The position numbers were made by a program, and so were the translations under genes. The notes under the pieces are model-generated. The model did not search any database. It was given only the letters and a program-made list of their open reading frames with translations, and was not told the DNA's origin. From contig CAMRHE010000054.1 of assembly GCA_947044405.1 (NCBI GenBank), forward strand, positions 992,001-1,056,000: a stretch of 64,000 nucleotides of DNA, read 5' to 3'. How positions within the stretch are numbered: position 1 is the stretch's first letter; every line of letters begins with the position of its first letter. Positions 23,454 through 34,308 of the stretch are shown here, piece after piece. The stretch comes from Leptodactylus fallax. Lineage: Eukaryota > Chordata > Amphibia > Anura > Leptodactylidae.

Positions 23454-25890
23454 TATATAAATGTATACACACTTTACCACTTTATTTATTTTTCCAACAA
23501 GCATAAATATTTTGCATACCTTTTCCAAAATTCCTAGGGGAGAATGCATATCCATCTTCCTATGCCTATATGGCGGTCTCCAAATGGTAACACATTACCC
23601 TTCCTGACCCACATCAATGGCCTAGCCAACCAATACCCTTGATTTACTACCTTCCAATATGTGGAGTTAGTTTCCTTTTTCCAACAAGGAGAACTAATTA
23701 AAATACATTTTCCTAGGAATAAACTAGTGTTTTATAGGAAAAATACATTAGATTTTGTTATGTAGTTATTATTTTCTCTTCAGATATGTTGATAGCATTC
23801 TTATAAAGCCAGTAAAAATGATAAAAAAAAAAAAATATTTCCCATACTATAAGATATAATATACTACTGAGCCCTTCATCTATTTTTATTACCAGTATGA
23901 CATTCACATGAGCATGAATAAATGAATGAATTATTCTGAACACTGTAGTTAAAGTAGTCTAAATTACAGACTGAATACTGTACTTTCTCTTTGACTGGAA
24001 AAAAATTCTAACTGGGCGAATGAATCCCAGTGAATGAAGTACTGCATGGTAGAAACATGACACAGGATGTGCAGTTACTGGAATAGGTCCTTTACTGCTG
24101 CAAGCAACCAGTCTTCATATCCCCTGCACTACTAGAGGATGCGCTTCATTCATGCTTTGTCATAAATTAAGAACATCCTCCGGTTCTCCATGCGCCTAGA
24201 ATGAAATCTATGCCACCTCATAGCTAGAGTAGATTTTGGTCATCATTTACACCAGAAAAATGGCATAAATGACGATAAATCTTCCAGGGTCACATGGTGC
24301 TTGTGACAAATGGAAAAGAAAAAGTGTCAAGTATACCAGTCAAAAACCTGTTGGAATAGTCTAGTCTTGGATGTGACATAAATCACTATAGGGCACTATT
24401 ATTAGATTGACCTACAAATGAAATAGTAGCAGCTGGCCGCACAGTAAGTCCACCTTTCTTCATTTGCCTAAAACACACTTAACTTGTATATACAGTTTGT
24501 ATGAGAATCAAGAAGATCAATTATTTATTGGTACAGTCTAATACATAGTGAATGTAAGTGCATACCGTACAGTATAAATGAAAGAATAAAATAAATAAAT
24601 AAAATAAATAGAAGAGTTACTGTAAGAGCAACATCTACTCTAAGAACACATCATGGAAACATCATTACAACAAAGTACAAAGTACTGCATAAGCAACATA
24701 AGTACACAGTACATAATGGATTATAGTCTGTTAAAATAGATTTGTTTGTACTGTGTCTACTTAACCCTTTACCTTATTTAACTCTAAAATATTAAACATT
24801 GCTATTTAGTTGTCATGGTTACAATGATGAAATTATGCAAACTAAGTTCAATGAAGCATTACAGAAAATTTTAATAGTGCAAATGCACAATGGAATGAAC
24901 AGGTTATAAAAGAATAAAACAAACTTTTTGGCTCTGCTAATGAATTGTATTTTTAGAAAAGGCAACACCTTACAATGTGACTATTTTAAAGCACTTGAAT
25001 GATTTTTGAAAAACAGTAGTCAAACTTGGATTCTTTTAAATCTGTTTGTCCCACGTTGAATATATATGTTGGTGAAAAAAAAGGATGGAAAAGCATGGTA
25101 TACTGCTCTTTTGCTTCTGCAGTATCCAGGGAAAAAATATATACATTAAATAAATAAGTTATTTTTTTTTCTACAGTGGAACCTTTTAGTGATGAGTGCC
25201 ACTGTATGGCATCCATCAAAAGTATCCATTTAATGCATATGTCATGCGTATACATTAAATGTAGGATAAAAACTAAATATGAATGAACACATTTGCAATA
25301 GTGCATAGGACAATTAACTATCATGAATAATAAGTAAATTGTTAAAAAAATGAACAAGTTTGTAAGCATCAGGCTGGTGGCCAATTTGTTTAGATCTGGT
25401 GTAGTTGTATATTGTACTTGTGAAACAATTGTATATATTTATGGTGAAAACTGCTTAGGCTGATGTTGAAGTGTAAGTAGGGGAACTGTATACTCTCCAA
25501 TTTTGCTGCATGTGGATTGCAGTGTTACCTTTACTAACTAGTTAATGGAGAGAGTGCTAAGTGGGTTATATGTATACAGATGTGTCCAAACTTAACTTAT
25601 TTAGTATGAGGTTAAAAGAATATGCATTCATAAGAGAACTGAAACAGACTAAATATAGTTTTAGTCATGGCTTTAGAAAACACTTTACTCACATGTCAGT
25701 ACTTATCTGTATATATGTATGTTGTACATGATCCAGAGGCTGTTTCTAATTAAAGAAACAGTTATAGAGAAGATTCTCCTCTAGATACTGTGTGCAGTAT
25801 ATGGCAGTTAGTCTTCATCTACCGGCTCAGAGAAGACTAAAATCTCCAAATACATCATGCAGAGGGGAAAACAGCTGAGAAAAGCAGAAT
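23454..25890. other. unique intron DNA
   Basis: 2.4 kb of AT-rich sequence with an AAATAAATA-rich stretch near 24585-24612. A 132-codon minus-strand open frame at 24986-25384 lacks any recognised domain. No gene or element ends seen. Confidence 0.4.
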
Positions 25891-25893
25891 ATA

Positions 25894-27539
25894 CAGTCAT
25901 ATGAAAAAGTTTGGGCACCCCTATTAATCTTAATCATTTTTAGTTCTAAATATTTGGGTGTTTGCAACAGCCATTTTAATTTGATATATCTAATAACTGA
26001 TGGACACAGTAATATTTCAGGATTGAAATGAGGTTTATTGTACTAACAGAAAATGTGCAATATGCATTAAACAAAAATTTGACCGGTGCAAAAGTATGGG
26101 CACCTCAACAGAAAAGTGACATTAATATTTAGTAGATCCTCCTTTTGCTAAAATAACAGCCTCTAGTCGCTTCCTGTAGCTTTTAATCAGTTCCTGGATC
26201 CTGGATGAAGGTATTTTTGACCATTCCTCTTTACAAAACAATTCCAGTTCAGTTAAGTTTGATGGTCGCCGAGCATGGACAGCCCGCTTCAAATTATCCC
26301 ACAGATGTTCAATGATATTCAGGTCTGGGGACTGGGATGGCCATTCCAGAACATTGTAATTGTTCCTCTGCATGAATGCCTGAGTAGATTTGGAGCTGTG
26401 TTTTGGATCATTGTCTTGCTGAAATATCCATCCCCGGCGTAACTTCAAATTTGTCACTGATTCTTGTACATTATTCTCAAGAATCTGCTGATACTGAGTT
26501 GAATCCATGCGACCCTCAACTTTAACAAGATTCCCGGTGCCGGCATTGGCCACACAGCCCCAAAGCATGATGGAACCTCCACCAAATTTTACAGTGGGTA
26601 GCCAGTGTTTTCCTCGGAATGCTGTGTTTTTTTGACGCCATGCATAACGCCTTTTTGTATGACCAAACAACTCAATCTTTGTTTCATCAGTCCACAGGAC
26701 CTTCTTCCAAAATGAAGCTGGCTTGTCCAAATGTGCTTTTGCATACCTCAGGCGACTCTGTTTGTGGCGTGCTTTCAGAAACGGCTTCTTTCGCATCACT
26801 CTCCCATACAGCTTCTCCTTGTGCAAAGTGTGCTGTATTGTTGACCGATGCACAGTGACACCATCTGCAGCAAGATGATGCTGCAGCTCTTTGGAGGTGG
26901 TCTGTGGATTGTCCTTGACTGTTCTCACCATTCTTCTCTGCCTTTCTGATATTTTTCTTGGCCTGCCACTTCTGGGCTTAACAAGAACTGTCCCTGTGGT
27001 CTTCCATTCCCTTACTATGTTCCTCACAGTGGAAACTGACAGGTTAAATCCCTGAGACAACTTTTTGTATCCTTCCCCTGAACAACTATGTTGAACAATC
27101 TTTGTTTTCAGATCATTTGAGAGTTGTTTTGAGGAGCCCATGATGCCACTCTTCAGAGGAGATTCAAATAGGAGAACAACTTGCAATTGGCCACCTTAAA
27201 TACCTTTTCTCATGATTGGATACACCTGGCTATGAAGTTCAAAGCTCAGTGAGGTTACAAAACCAATTTTGTGCTTTAGTAAGTCAGTAAAAAGTAGTTA
27301 GGAGTATTCAAATCAATAAAATGATAAGGGTACCCAAATTTTTGCACCGGTCAAATTTTGGTTTAATGCATATTGCACATTTTCTGTTAGTACAATAAAC
27401 CTCATTTCAATCCTGAAATATTACTGTGTCCATCAGTTATTAGATATATCAAATTGAAATGGCTGTTGCAAACACCCAACTATTTAGAACTAAAAATGAT
27501 TAAGATTAATAGGGGTGCCCAAACTTTTTCATATGACTG
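25894..27539 (-). mobile_element. Tc1/mariner element, family B copy 1 (Tc1-B1), apparently complete
   Basis: TA at 25892-25893 and 27540-27541 flank a 1646-bp element with inverted repeats of about 210 bp that differ at only a few positions. Outer ends read CAGTCATATGAAAAAGTTTG. Inner repeats of the GGGCACC motif sit at the internal border of each arm, the IR/DR arrangement. The transposase frame is open from end to end. Among the window's mobile elements this is the only copy with both ends, target duplication and coding frame intact. Confidence 0.95.
26122..27141 (-). CDS. Tc1 transposase, 339 residues, uninterrupted
   Basis: This DD34E transposase excises and reinserts the element at TA sites. 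I chose the ATG giving MGSSKQLSNDLKTK; the frame is open 15 codons further upstream but has no ATG there. Layout: PAI helix-turn-helix at about 1-55, GRPR linker at 59-62, RED-like subdomain to about 115, catalytic Asp152 (LWTDETK), glycine box [11 protein letters not shown] at 186-196, Asp243 (QQDND) and Glu278 (NIIEHLW), with exactly 34 residues between the last two. The length matches the roughly 340 residues usual for Sleeping Beauty-type transposases. Relative to copy B2 it lacks one Arg after residue 70 (RQRR versus RQRRR), an in-frame codon difference near the likely nuclear localisation region. Activity is untested. Confidence 0.95.
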   Translation of the reverse strand: MGSSKQLSNDLKTKIVQHSCSGEGYKKLSQGFNLSVSTVRNIVREWKTTGTVLVKPRSGRPRKISERQRRMVRTVKDNPQTTSKELQHHLAADGVTVHRSTIQHTLHKEKLYGRVMRKKPFLKARHKQSRLRYAKAHLDKPASFWKKVLWTDETKIELFGHTKRRYAWRQKNTAFRGKHWLPTVKFGGGSIMLWGCVANAGTGNLVKVEGRMDSTQYQQILENNVQESVTNLKLRRGWIFQQDNDPKHSSKSTQAFMQRNNYNVLEWPSQSPDLNIIEHLWDNLKRAVHARRPSNLTELELFCKEEWSKIPSSRIQELIKSYRKRLEAVILAKGGSTKY

Positions 27540-27541
27540 TA

Positions 27542-28904
27542 AGTCATATAATTACCAGAAATAGTGTTATTACTCATGTAACAATCTATGATAAAAGTCA
27601 GATGAACATACAGGTACACATTGTGTGTAACCATTATGCTTTTTAGCTTATATTAGATCTGTAACCATTAAAAGTATCCAGTTTTTTAAAGTGACTTAAC
27701 CAAAAAATATAAATAGCAAAGATGCTTTTTAAAGTTGAATTGCTTCACTGGTTAGTGATTCTCTTCTTTAACGGAAAACCAGTCAAGTAATGTCACTCTA
27801 GATAACTCTGCAAAATGTGATTCTTTCTAAAATAATTTCTTGGGGGATCAAGCATAGACTTTAATGACTGTATCATTTGTAAGGACATCTACTGTATACC
27901 ATTCTCACTATGTTTATTTCTACAACTTAATCAGTTTTAGTTAGGTAGCATAGCTTTAATCTAAAGTGACATGCAGCAGTCAATTCCATACATTTAATAA
28001 AACCCATCATTGGAGCATGTATAATCCTTTATTCAACACTAGGAAAACTTGGCAGGATTGATGGGTTATTAATCTAAGAGTGTCTAGCTCCTTCATATAA
28101 AGACAAGAAAGCTTATCCTTGTTATACAAAATGTCCCCATATTTAGTATATACATGCAGAGTATTCTACTAGACACGGTAGTTGTGATGATTAAGTACAG
28201 TGATTTAATTGTGAAGAATGTTTTTATTTTAAAATGGCTATTTTTATAGCTGGTGTATTTCTATGTGAGGAATGTTAAGGCTGAAGTGATTAATTTCATA
28301 CACAGAGTCACACAGCGTACAACATAATGTAGACATTTATCAATGGGCTATCACACGTACATGGCAGAAAAGGTGAATTAGTGAAGTGCATTAGCAAAGA
28401 AGTGTGTCACTTGAAGCAGATGATGCATCCCAAAAATGTGATGCTTTTTTATACAGCTTAAATATTTGAGCATTTTGAATGATATTTTCATTTCACCTTA
28501 TTTAAAGTGCAAAATAAGAACTTTTTAGCTTTAATTTTATGATTTCCATACAGTATTGTCATCCATAGTTCATGGACAGCAAGAATTTTCAGTTCTTTTA
28601 ATATCTGCCCATTACATAGTTTTATTTTTTAGTAAAATATTAGAATCAATAATGATAGAAATTAAAAATGTTACTTATTGAAAGATAGACATTTATGTGG
28701 AACATTTTTTGTGACTCTTAACACTCTGCAGAAAGATAACACTGAAGAAAGTCATGTTAAACAATACTAAATCTGTAGATACATAGGTGTGTCCACCCTT
28801 ATATTTCCTCTAGGCTGGATATGTCCAGATATGTGTGCCATGAAATAGCATTACAAAATAATACTATTTGTGGAACTATATAACTTTTTGTGTCCATGTG
28901 TGAC
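27542..28904. other. unique intron DNA
   Basis: AT-rich, no recognised gene or repeat boundary. Confidence 0.4.
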
Positions 28905-29110
28905 TACTAGTGATGGACGAACCTTGCAAAATTTGTTTTGAGGTTCACCAGTCAGTTTTGTTTCAGTCTGAACTTATATGGTCTGAACCGGAAGTTCTGT
29001 TATTATAGTGCTATTATAATGATCAGAGGCCCTTGGGAGGAGCATAATAACAATAAACAATTATACTTCATATAAAAGTATGCTAAAAAATGCCATTGTT
29101 AGCCATTGAA
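28905..29110. repeat. fragment of the GGTTC/TTATAATGATC dispersed repeat
   Basis: TGATGGACGAACC...GAGGTTCACC followed by TATTATAATGATCAGAGGCCC resembles stretches at 39540-39700 and 57850-58130, where a GGGTTCG/GGGTTTGCC segment precedes the hairpin core. Ends undefined. Confidence 0.35.
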
Positions 29111-29441
29111 AGTAATCAGTCAAATCATATATATCACTAGAAAAAGACCAATGAAATTCACTTTCCCTACCACTGTTTGAGGAACTGTTGCCACTGGACA
29201 TCTTCTTTAGTCCATCTTCACTCAGGTCAAACATGCTCAGTTTCTCTTTTTATTTCCTCTTGCTGTTTATCAGTGCTATATAACCATACATGTTTCATCC
29301 TAACAGTGGCAATTTTGAAGCACACAGAGCAAGGTGCATGTGGTAAATGTAATTTTAACTAGTAAAACAGACAGTCATAGCAAAGAATCTGGCCATTCTA
29401 GGTTGAAAATGTAATATAACTATGTGGATGCAGGGCACAAA

Positions 29442-31062
29442 CAGTGGGTCCAGAAAGTATTCAGACCCCTTTAAATTTTTCATTCTTTGTTTCACTGCAG
29501 CCATTTGCTAAAAGAAAAAAGTTAATTTTATTTCTCATTAATTTACACTCAGCACCCCATCTTGACAGAAAAAAAACAGAAATGTAGATATTTTTGCAAA
29601 TTTATTAAAAATGAAAAACTGAAATATCACATGGTCATAAGTATTCAGACCCTTTGCTCAGTATTGAGTAGAAGCACCCTTTTGAGCTAATACAGCCATG
29701 AGTCTTCTTGGGAATGATGCAACATGTTTTTCACATCTGGATTTGGGGATCCTCTGCCATTCTTTCTTGCAGATCCTCTCCAGTTCCGTCAGGTTGGATG
29801 GTGAACGTTGGTGGACAGCCATTTTCAGGTCTCTCCAGAGATGCTCAATTGGGTTGAGGTCAGGGCTCTGGCTGGGCTAGTCAAGAATGGTCACAGAGTT
29901 GTTCCGAAGCCACTCCTTTGTTATTATAGATGTGTGCTTAGGGTCATTGTCTTGTTGGAATGTGAATATTCGGCCCAGTCTGAGGTCCAGAGCACTCTGG
30001 AAGAGGTTTACTTTGAGGATATCTCTGTACTTGGCCGCATTCATCTTTCCTTCAATTGCAACCAGTCGTCCTGTCCCTGCACCTGAAAAACACCCCCATA
30101 GCATGATGCTGCCACCACCATGTTTCACTGTTGGGATTGTATTGGGCAGGTGATGAGCAGTGCCTGGTTTTCTCCACACATACCGCTTAGAATTAATGCC
30201 AAAAAGTTCAACCTTCGTCTCATCAGACGAGAGAATCTTATTTCTGTCTGGGAGTCCTTCATGTGTTTTTTGGCAAACTCTATGTGGGCATTCATATGTC
30301 TTGCACTGAGGAGAGGCTTCCTTCGGGCCGCTCTGCCATAAAGCCCCGACTGGTGGAGGGCTGCAGTGATAGTTGACTTTGTGGAACTTTCTCCCATCTC
30401 CCTACTGCATCTCTGGAGCTCAGCCACAGTGATCTTTGGGTTCTTCTTTACCTCTCTCATCAGGGCTCTTCTCCCATGATTGCTCAGTTTGGCTGGACGG
30501 CCAGGTCTAGGAAGAGTTCTGGTTTTCCCAAACTTCTTCCATTTAAGGATTATGGAGGCCACTGTACTCTTAGGAACCTTGAGTGCTGCAGAAATTCTTT
30601 TGTAACCTTGGCCAGATCTGTGCCTTGCCACAATTCTGTCTCTGAGCTCCTTGGGCAGTTCCTTTGACCATGATTCTCATTTGCTCTGACATGCACTGTG
30701 AGCTGTGAGGTCTTATATAGACAGGTGTGTGCCTAATCAAGTCCAATCAGTTTAATTAAACACAGCTGGACTCCGATGAAGGAGTAGAACCATCTCAAGG
30801 AGGATCAGAAGGAAATGAACAGCATGTGAGTTAAATATGAGTGTCACAGCAAAGGGTCTGAATAATTATGACCATGTGATATTTCAGTTTTTCTTTTTTA
30901 ATAAATTTGCAAAAATATCTACATTTCTGTTTTTTTCTATCAAGATGGGGTGCTGAGTATACGTTAACGAGAAACAAAATGAACTTTTTTGCTTTTAGCA
31001 AATGGCTGCAATGAAACAAAGAGTGAAAAATTTAAAGGGGTCTGAATACTTTGCATACCCAC
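29442..31062 (-). mobile_element. Tc1/mariner element, family A copy 2 (Tc1-A2)
   Basis: Ends CAGTGGGTCCAGAAAGTATTC on the left and, read inward from the right, TAGTGGGTATGCAAAGTATTC, with long arms of about 215 bp and internal repeats at about 29641 and 30853. It is the same family as Tc1-A1 but inverted. The right side has TATA next to the end; the left side lacks the expected TA duplication. Confidence 0.92.
29658..30631 (-). pseudogene. Tc1 transposase pseudogene, family A copy 2
   Basis: The same protein family as copy A1. The first segment (30125-30631) encodes the helix-turn-helix, the GRPAK linker and the region up to MKDSQT. A 4-base deletion near 30246 then shifts the frame just before the first catalytic Asp, where the Trp of LWSDE is also replaced by Ser. 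The second segment (29877-30179) has [10 protein letters not shown] and QQDND, then ends in TAG where the conserved Trp of LDWPSQSP belongs. NPIEHLW and the KGASTQY end follow before a TGA at 29658-29660. As in copy A1, the nearest ATG is out of frame. Confidence 0.9.
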
Positions 31063-31092
31063 TATATATACTTTATGTAGTCAGTGATTTTG
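31062..31092. repeat. 31-bp flank shared with Tc1-A1
   Basis: Identical to 5022-5052 and in the same chromosomal orientation, although the adjoining transposon is inverted. Similarity stops abruptly after GATTTTGC. Confidence 0.75.
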
Positions 31093-31293
31093 CTTTGTTG
31101 GGCCCTTTGTAGGATATGGGTGATTTTACAGTTACCATGAAGATGATTTATCAGCATGGAACCTTAATTTTTTTTTTTAGAAAGTTAGAAATTGGGGAAA
31201 AACCCTTTTAAACAAATGTGAGCTAAATTAGGTGTGGATATATCTGTAGATAGAGTGCCAGAGTGCTGATAGTACAAATTTGACTCACTTTAA

Positions 31294-31658
31294 AGTGTGC
31301 CTCCAGTTATAAACAACTTTCAGATCTGTTTTTTCTTTTTAAGCTGCTCTCCTGCTCCTTATATTTAATCTGGCTACTTTTTTACATAATATATGTCATC
31401 TTATTCAGCCTCACACACTGAGCTCTATGGAGAAGGGATGGGTTGAGTAGAGGGCTGCTGCCAGATAACCTAATAGTATTTAAAAAGCATAGAGTAGCAT
31501 AGTATAGAAGCAGGAATTATTTGAGTGTCTTTTCTAGCAGCCTCCTACCCCTCCCCTCTTCATAGACTAATATGTTGAAAGTAAGATATATTACAAAGTT
31601 TCTTATTTTCACCTGAACTATTCATTTATGAAAAGTTGTTTATAACTGGGGGTATGCA
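31294..31658. mobile_element. TTAA-flanked MITE, 365 bp
   Basis: TTAA at 31290-31293 and 31659-31662 flank ends AGTGTGCCTCCAGTTATAAA and TTTATAACTGGGGGTATGCA. The right arm recurs at 46310-46390 and, weakly, at 13150-13188. Confidence 0.75.
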
Positions 31659-31940
31659 TTAACTGATCTCCAACTTAGTTAACTAATGCAATTTTTCATA
31701 AAACCAAATCAATGATTCAATATTACGACTTGATAAAAAAAGCCTTGAGAGTCCACAGATCACCTTTCCACACCCAATAGAGAAGCCACTAGAGGAAGAT
31801 CTTCCTCTGAAGATTTGTTTTGCTTCAGGTTCCGTTGGGGAATAAGTTTGGTATGAACCAGATCTTAAATTGGCTTAAAACCTATGGTATGACACTATTA
31901 TGGCTCATAGGACTCTATCTAGCCAGTTCTAGTTCTCTAA

Positions 31941-33143
31941 GGGTGCGTTCACACTACCGTTGGTGTCCGTCAGTAGTGTCCGTTGCTATTGTCCGTTACA
32001 AGATTTTAGCAACGGACACTAGTTGAACCGTCAGAAATCCGTTAAAATTTCCATTCATTTCAATGGGTTTTTATATTTTGTCCGTTAGTGTCCGTTTGTG
32101 TCCGTTTACACCAAATCCGTCAGAAGTCCGTTATTTTTTCACGGACAAAAAATCCTACATACAGGACTTTTTGTCCGTTTGAAAAAACGGATTCTTGACG
32201 GACAGCAAGTGTCCGTTATTTTTTTAACATTGAGGTCTATGGGTAACGGACTTATAACGGACAGTAACTGATAGCCATCAGTTACTGTCCGTTATTTTAT
32301 GTCCGTTTACTTTCCCTGCGCATGCTCAGAAAGGAGAAACAAACAAAAAAAAAAAAACTAGCAGTGTTAGAGGACATTTCGTGTCTTCAGGCACATGCGG
32401 TTTACATACCGCTAGAAAGCCGACAGGGCGCTGAATTCAGCGCACTGCCGGCTTTCCCGGTATGTGCCCCGGGGCTGGAGATATCGGCGGTGTAATGTTT
32501 TACTGTTAGAAGGGCGCTGCGAGGAACTCCCTCCCCGACACTTCGCTTTGTTCAGAGACTTGTACTGAGGGGGCGTTCCTCACAGCTTAAGCGTCATCGC
32601 TGGGCTGTGAGGAATGCCCCCTCTCTCTGTTCTCGTCTATAGCCGGGTACTGTCAGAGGAATGCCCTCCCTGACACTTCTGTTCGTTCATAGCGCTGTAT
32701 GAGTGGGCGTTCCTCACAGCTGAGCGTCATCACTGGGCTGTAAGGAACACCCCTCTCTCTCTGTACTGGTCTATAGCCCTGTACTGTCAGAGGGGGCGTT
32801 CCTTACTGCCCGGCGATGACGCTGAGCTGTGAGGAACGCCCCCTCAGTACAGCGCTATGGACGAACGAGAAGTGTCAGAAAGGGAGTTCCTCACAGCACC
32901 CTTCAAACAGTAAGTAAAGTAAAACATGTAATAACACCGCCGATATCTCCAGCCCCGGGGCACATACCGGGAAAGCCGGCAGTGCGCTGAATTCAGCGCG
33001 CTGTCGGCTTTCTAGCGGTATGTGACATTAAAAAACGGACACTACCTGATGCTCATCAGTTAGGGTCCGTTATGATAGGTGTCCGTTTATTTTTTTTAAC
33101 GGACACCTTCATAACGGACTCCAACGGTAGTGTGAACCCTGCC
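31941..33143. mobile_element. Harbinger-like fold-back element with TAA duplication
   Basis: TAA at 31938-31940 and 33144-33146 flank ends GGGTGCGTTCACACTACCG and its imperfect inverse CGGTAGTGTGAACCCTGCC. The arms are filled with repeated GTCCGTTA/TAACGGAC motifs. A different fold-back element (32367-33026) sits in the middle. The 3-bp TWA duplication fits PIF/Harbinger. No coding capacity. Confidence 0.75.
32367..33026. mobile_element. nested fold-back element related to 8774-9327
   Basis: It shares CTAGAAAGCCGACAG, GAATTCAGCGC and GCCCCGGGGCTGGAGATAT arms with 8774-9327. The left end keeps TTAGAGGACATTTC; the right end stops about 40 bp short after GCGGTATGTGA. The centre contains many GAGGAACGCCCC blocks in both orientations. 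It is inserted in the Harbinger-like element. Confidence 0.75.
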
Positions 33144-33227
33144 TAAGGCAAACATAGCTGAAGTCATTTCAAAGTGAAACCATCATGTATGTCCATGGGA
33201 AAACGGATGGTAAACAGTGGATACTAA

Positions 33228-34308
33228 CAGAGGCGTAAGCTCCTGGACCCTGATATAAAATTTGTAATGGTGCCCTTACCTAACTTTTTGCATTTAGAAT
33301 AGTGATATATGTAATGTGGCAGATTGACCTTTTGGGCCCCTCAGGGTTCAGGGCCTGATAGCAAATGCTACCGCTGCACCCCCTATAGCTATGGCCATGG
33401 ATACAAACTCCTAGTTTATCTAGACACTGCTCTGCCACTTGCTTTTTCTGCATTTCAAAATACATTTAAAATGCTCCAAAAATGTTTTTGGGGAAAGGTG
33501 CTATTCCATGGCTTTTTAGACATACATGGCGCTTATATTGCAAAAAGCAATGGTTTTATATAAAAGTCAGCCCTTTTTGATGACTTGCAAGTTATACAGA
33601 CTTGTTATTTTGGAGAATTGTATGTAATGTGCCTACTTGAAATGTGGTGAAGAAGAAGTGACTTTTCAAAACAAAAAGATGTCAAAAATGATCCTTGTAT
33701 GTATACAATAAAGTGGGCAGATCATTTTAACTGCAGGTAATGATTACACAGATATATTGAGAGGATGAAATGCAGTAGCGGAACTACTGGAGGGTCCCTG
33801 CTGCTTTTTTTCATTGAAGAGGCCCAAAGACCCTGGAGGCCAGGAGAAGTAAGTAACACTTTTTTATGTTTGATTACCTCTGCCGAACCCATATTTTTTG
33901 TAATATTTGCAACGAACACCATAGGTGCCACTATGGGACATTATACTGTGTGCAGGGGCCGCTATTGGACATTATACTATGTGCAGGGGCCGCTATGGAA
34001 CATTATTCTGTGTGAAGGGGCCACTATAGGACATTATACTGTGTGGAGGGGCTGCTATGGGACATTATACTGTGTGAAGGGGATGCTATGGGACATTATA
34101 CTGTGTGGAGGTGCCAAATTGGGACATTATACTGTCTGGAGGCCACTTTGGAAGATTATACTTGGTGAAGGGGCCACTGTGGGACACTATAGTGTATGTA
34201 AATGAGGTGTTATATTGTATGGGAGCCAGCAAAAAGGGCGCTATGATGTGTTGGGGTCCCAAGTCAATAGTTTGCTATGGGGCCCAGTCTTTGCTAGTTA
34301 CAACCCTG
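33228..34308. mobile_element. hAT-like composite element carrying the 31-bp minisatellite
   Basis: The left end CAGAGGCGTAAGCTCC and right end CTAGTTACAACCCTG are approximate inverses of a CAG-starting hAT-type terminus. An exact 8-bp duplication is not visible. The interior has a GGAGAAGTAAGTAACAC segment like those beside the other arrays, then the minisatellite at 33925-34200. No transposase. Confidence 0.5.
33925..34200. repeat. 31-bp minisatellite, about 9 units
   Basis: Units contain GGGACATTATACTGTGTG followed by GAGGGGCCACTAT, homologous in order and spacing to the array at 16555-17970. The 146-codon open frame across it is a by-product of the repeat. Confidence 0.85.

Noticed and set aside
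24986..25384. 132-codon minus-strand open frame with hydrophobic stretches
   Set aside because: T-rich antisense composition gives apparent membrane segments; no family resemblance, no splice sites that would join it to CSMD1.
33765..34205. 146-codon open frame
   Set aside because: Mostly translated minisatellite units.
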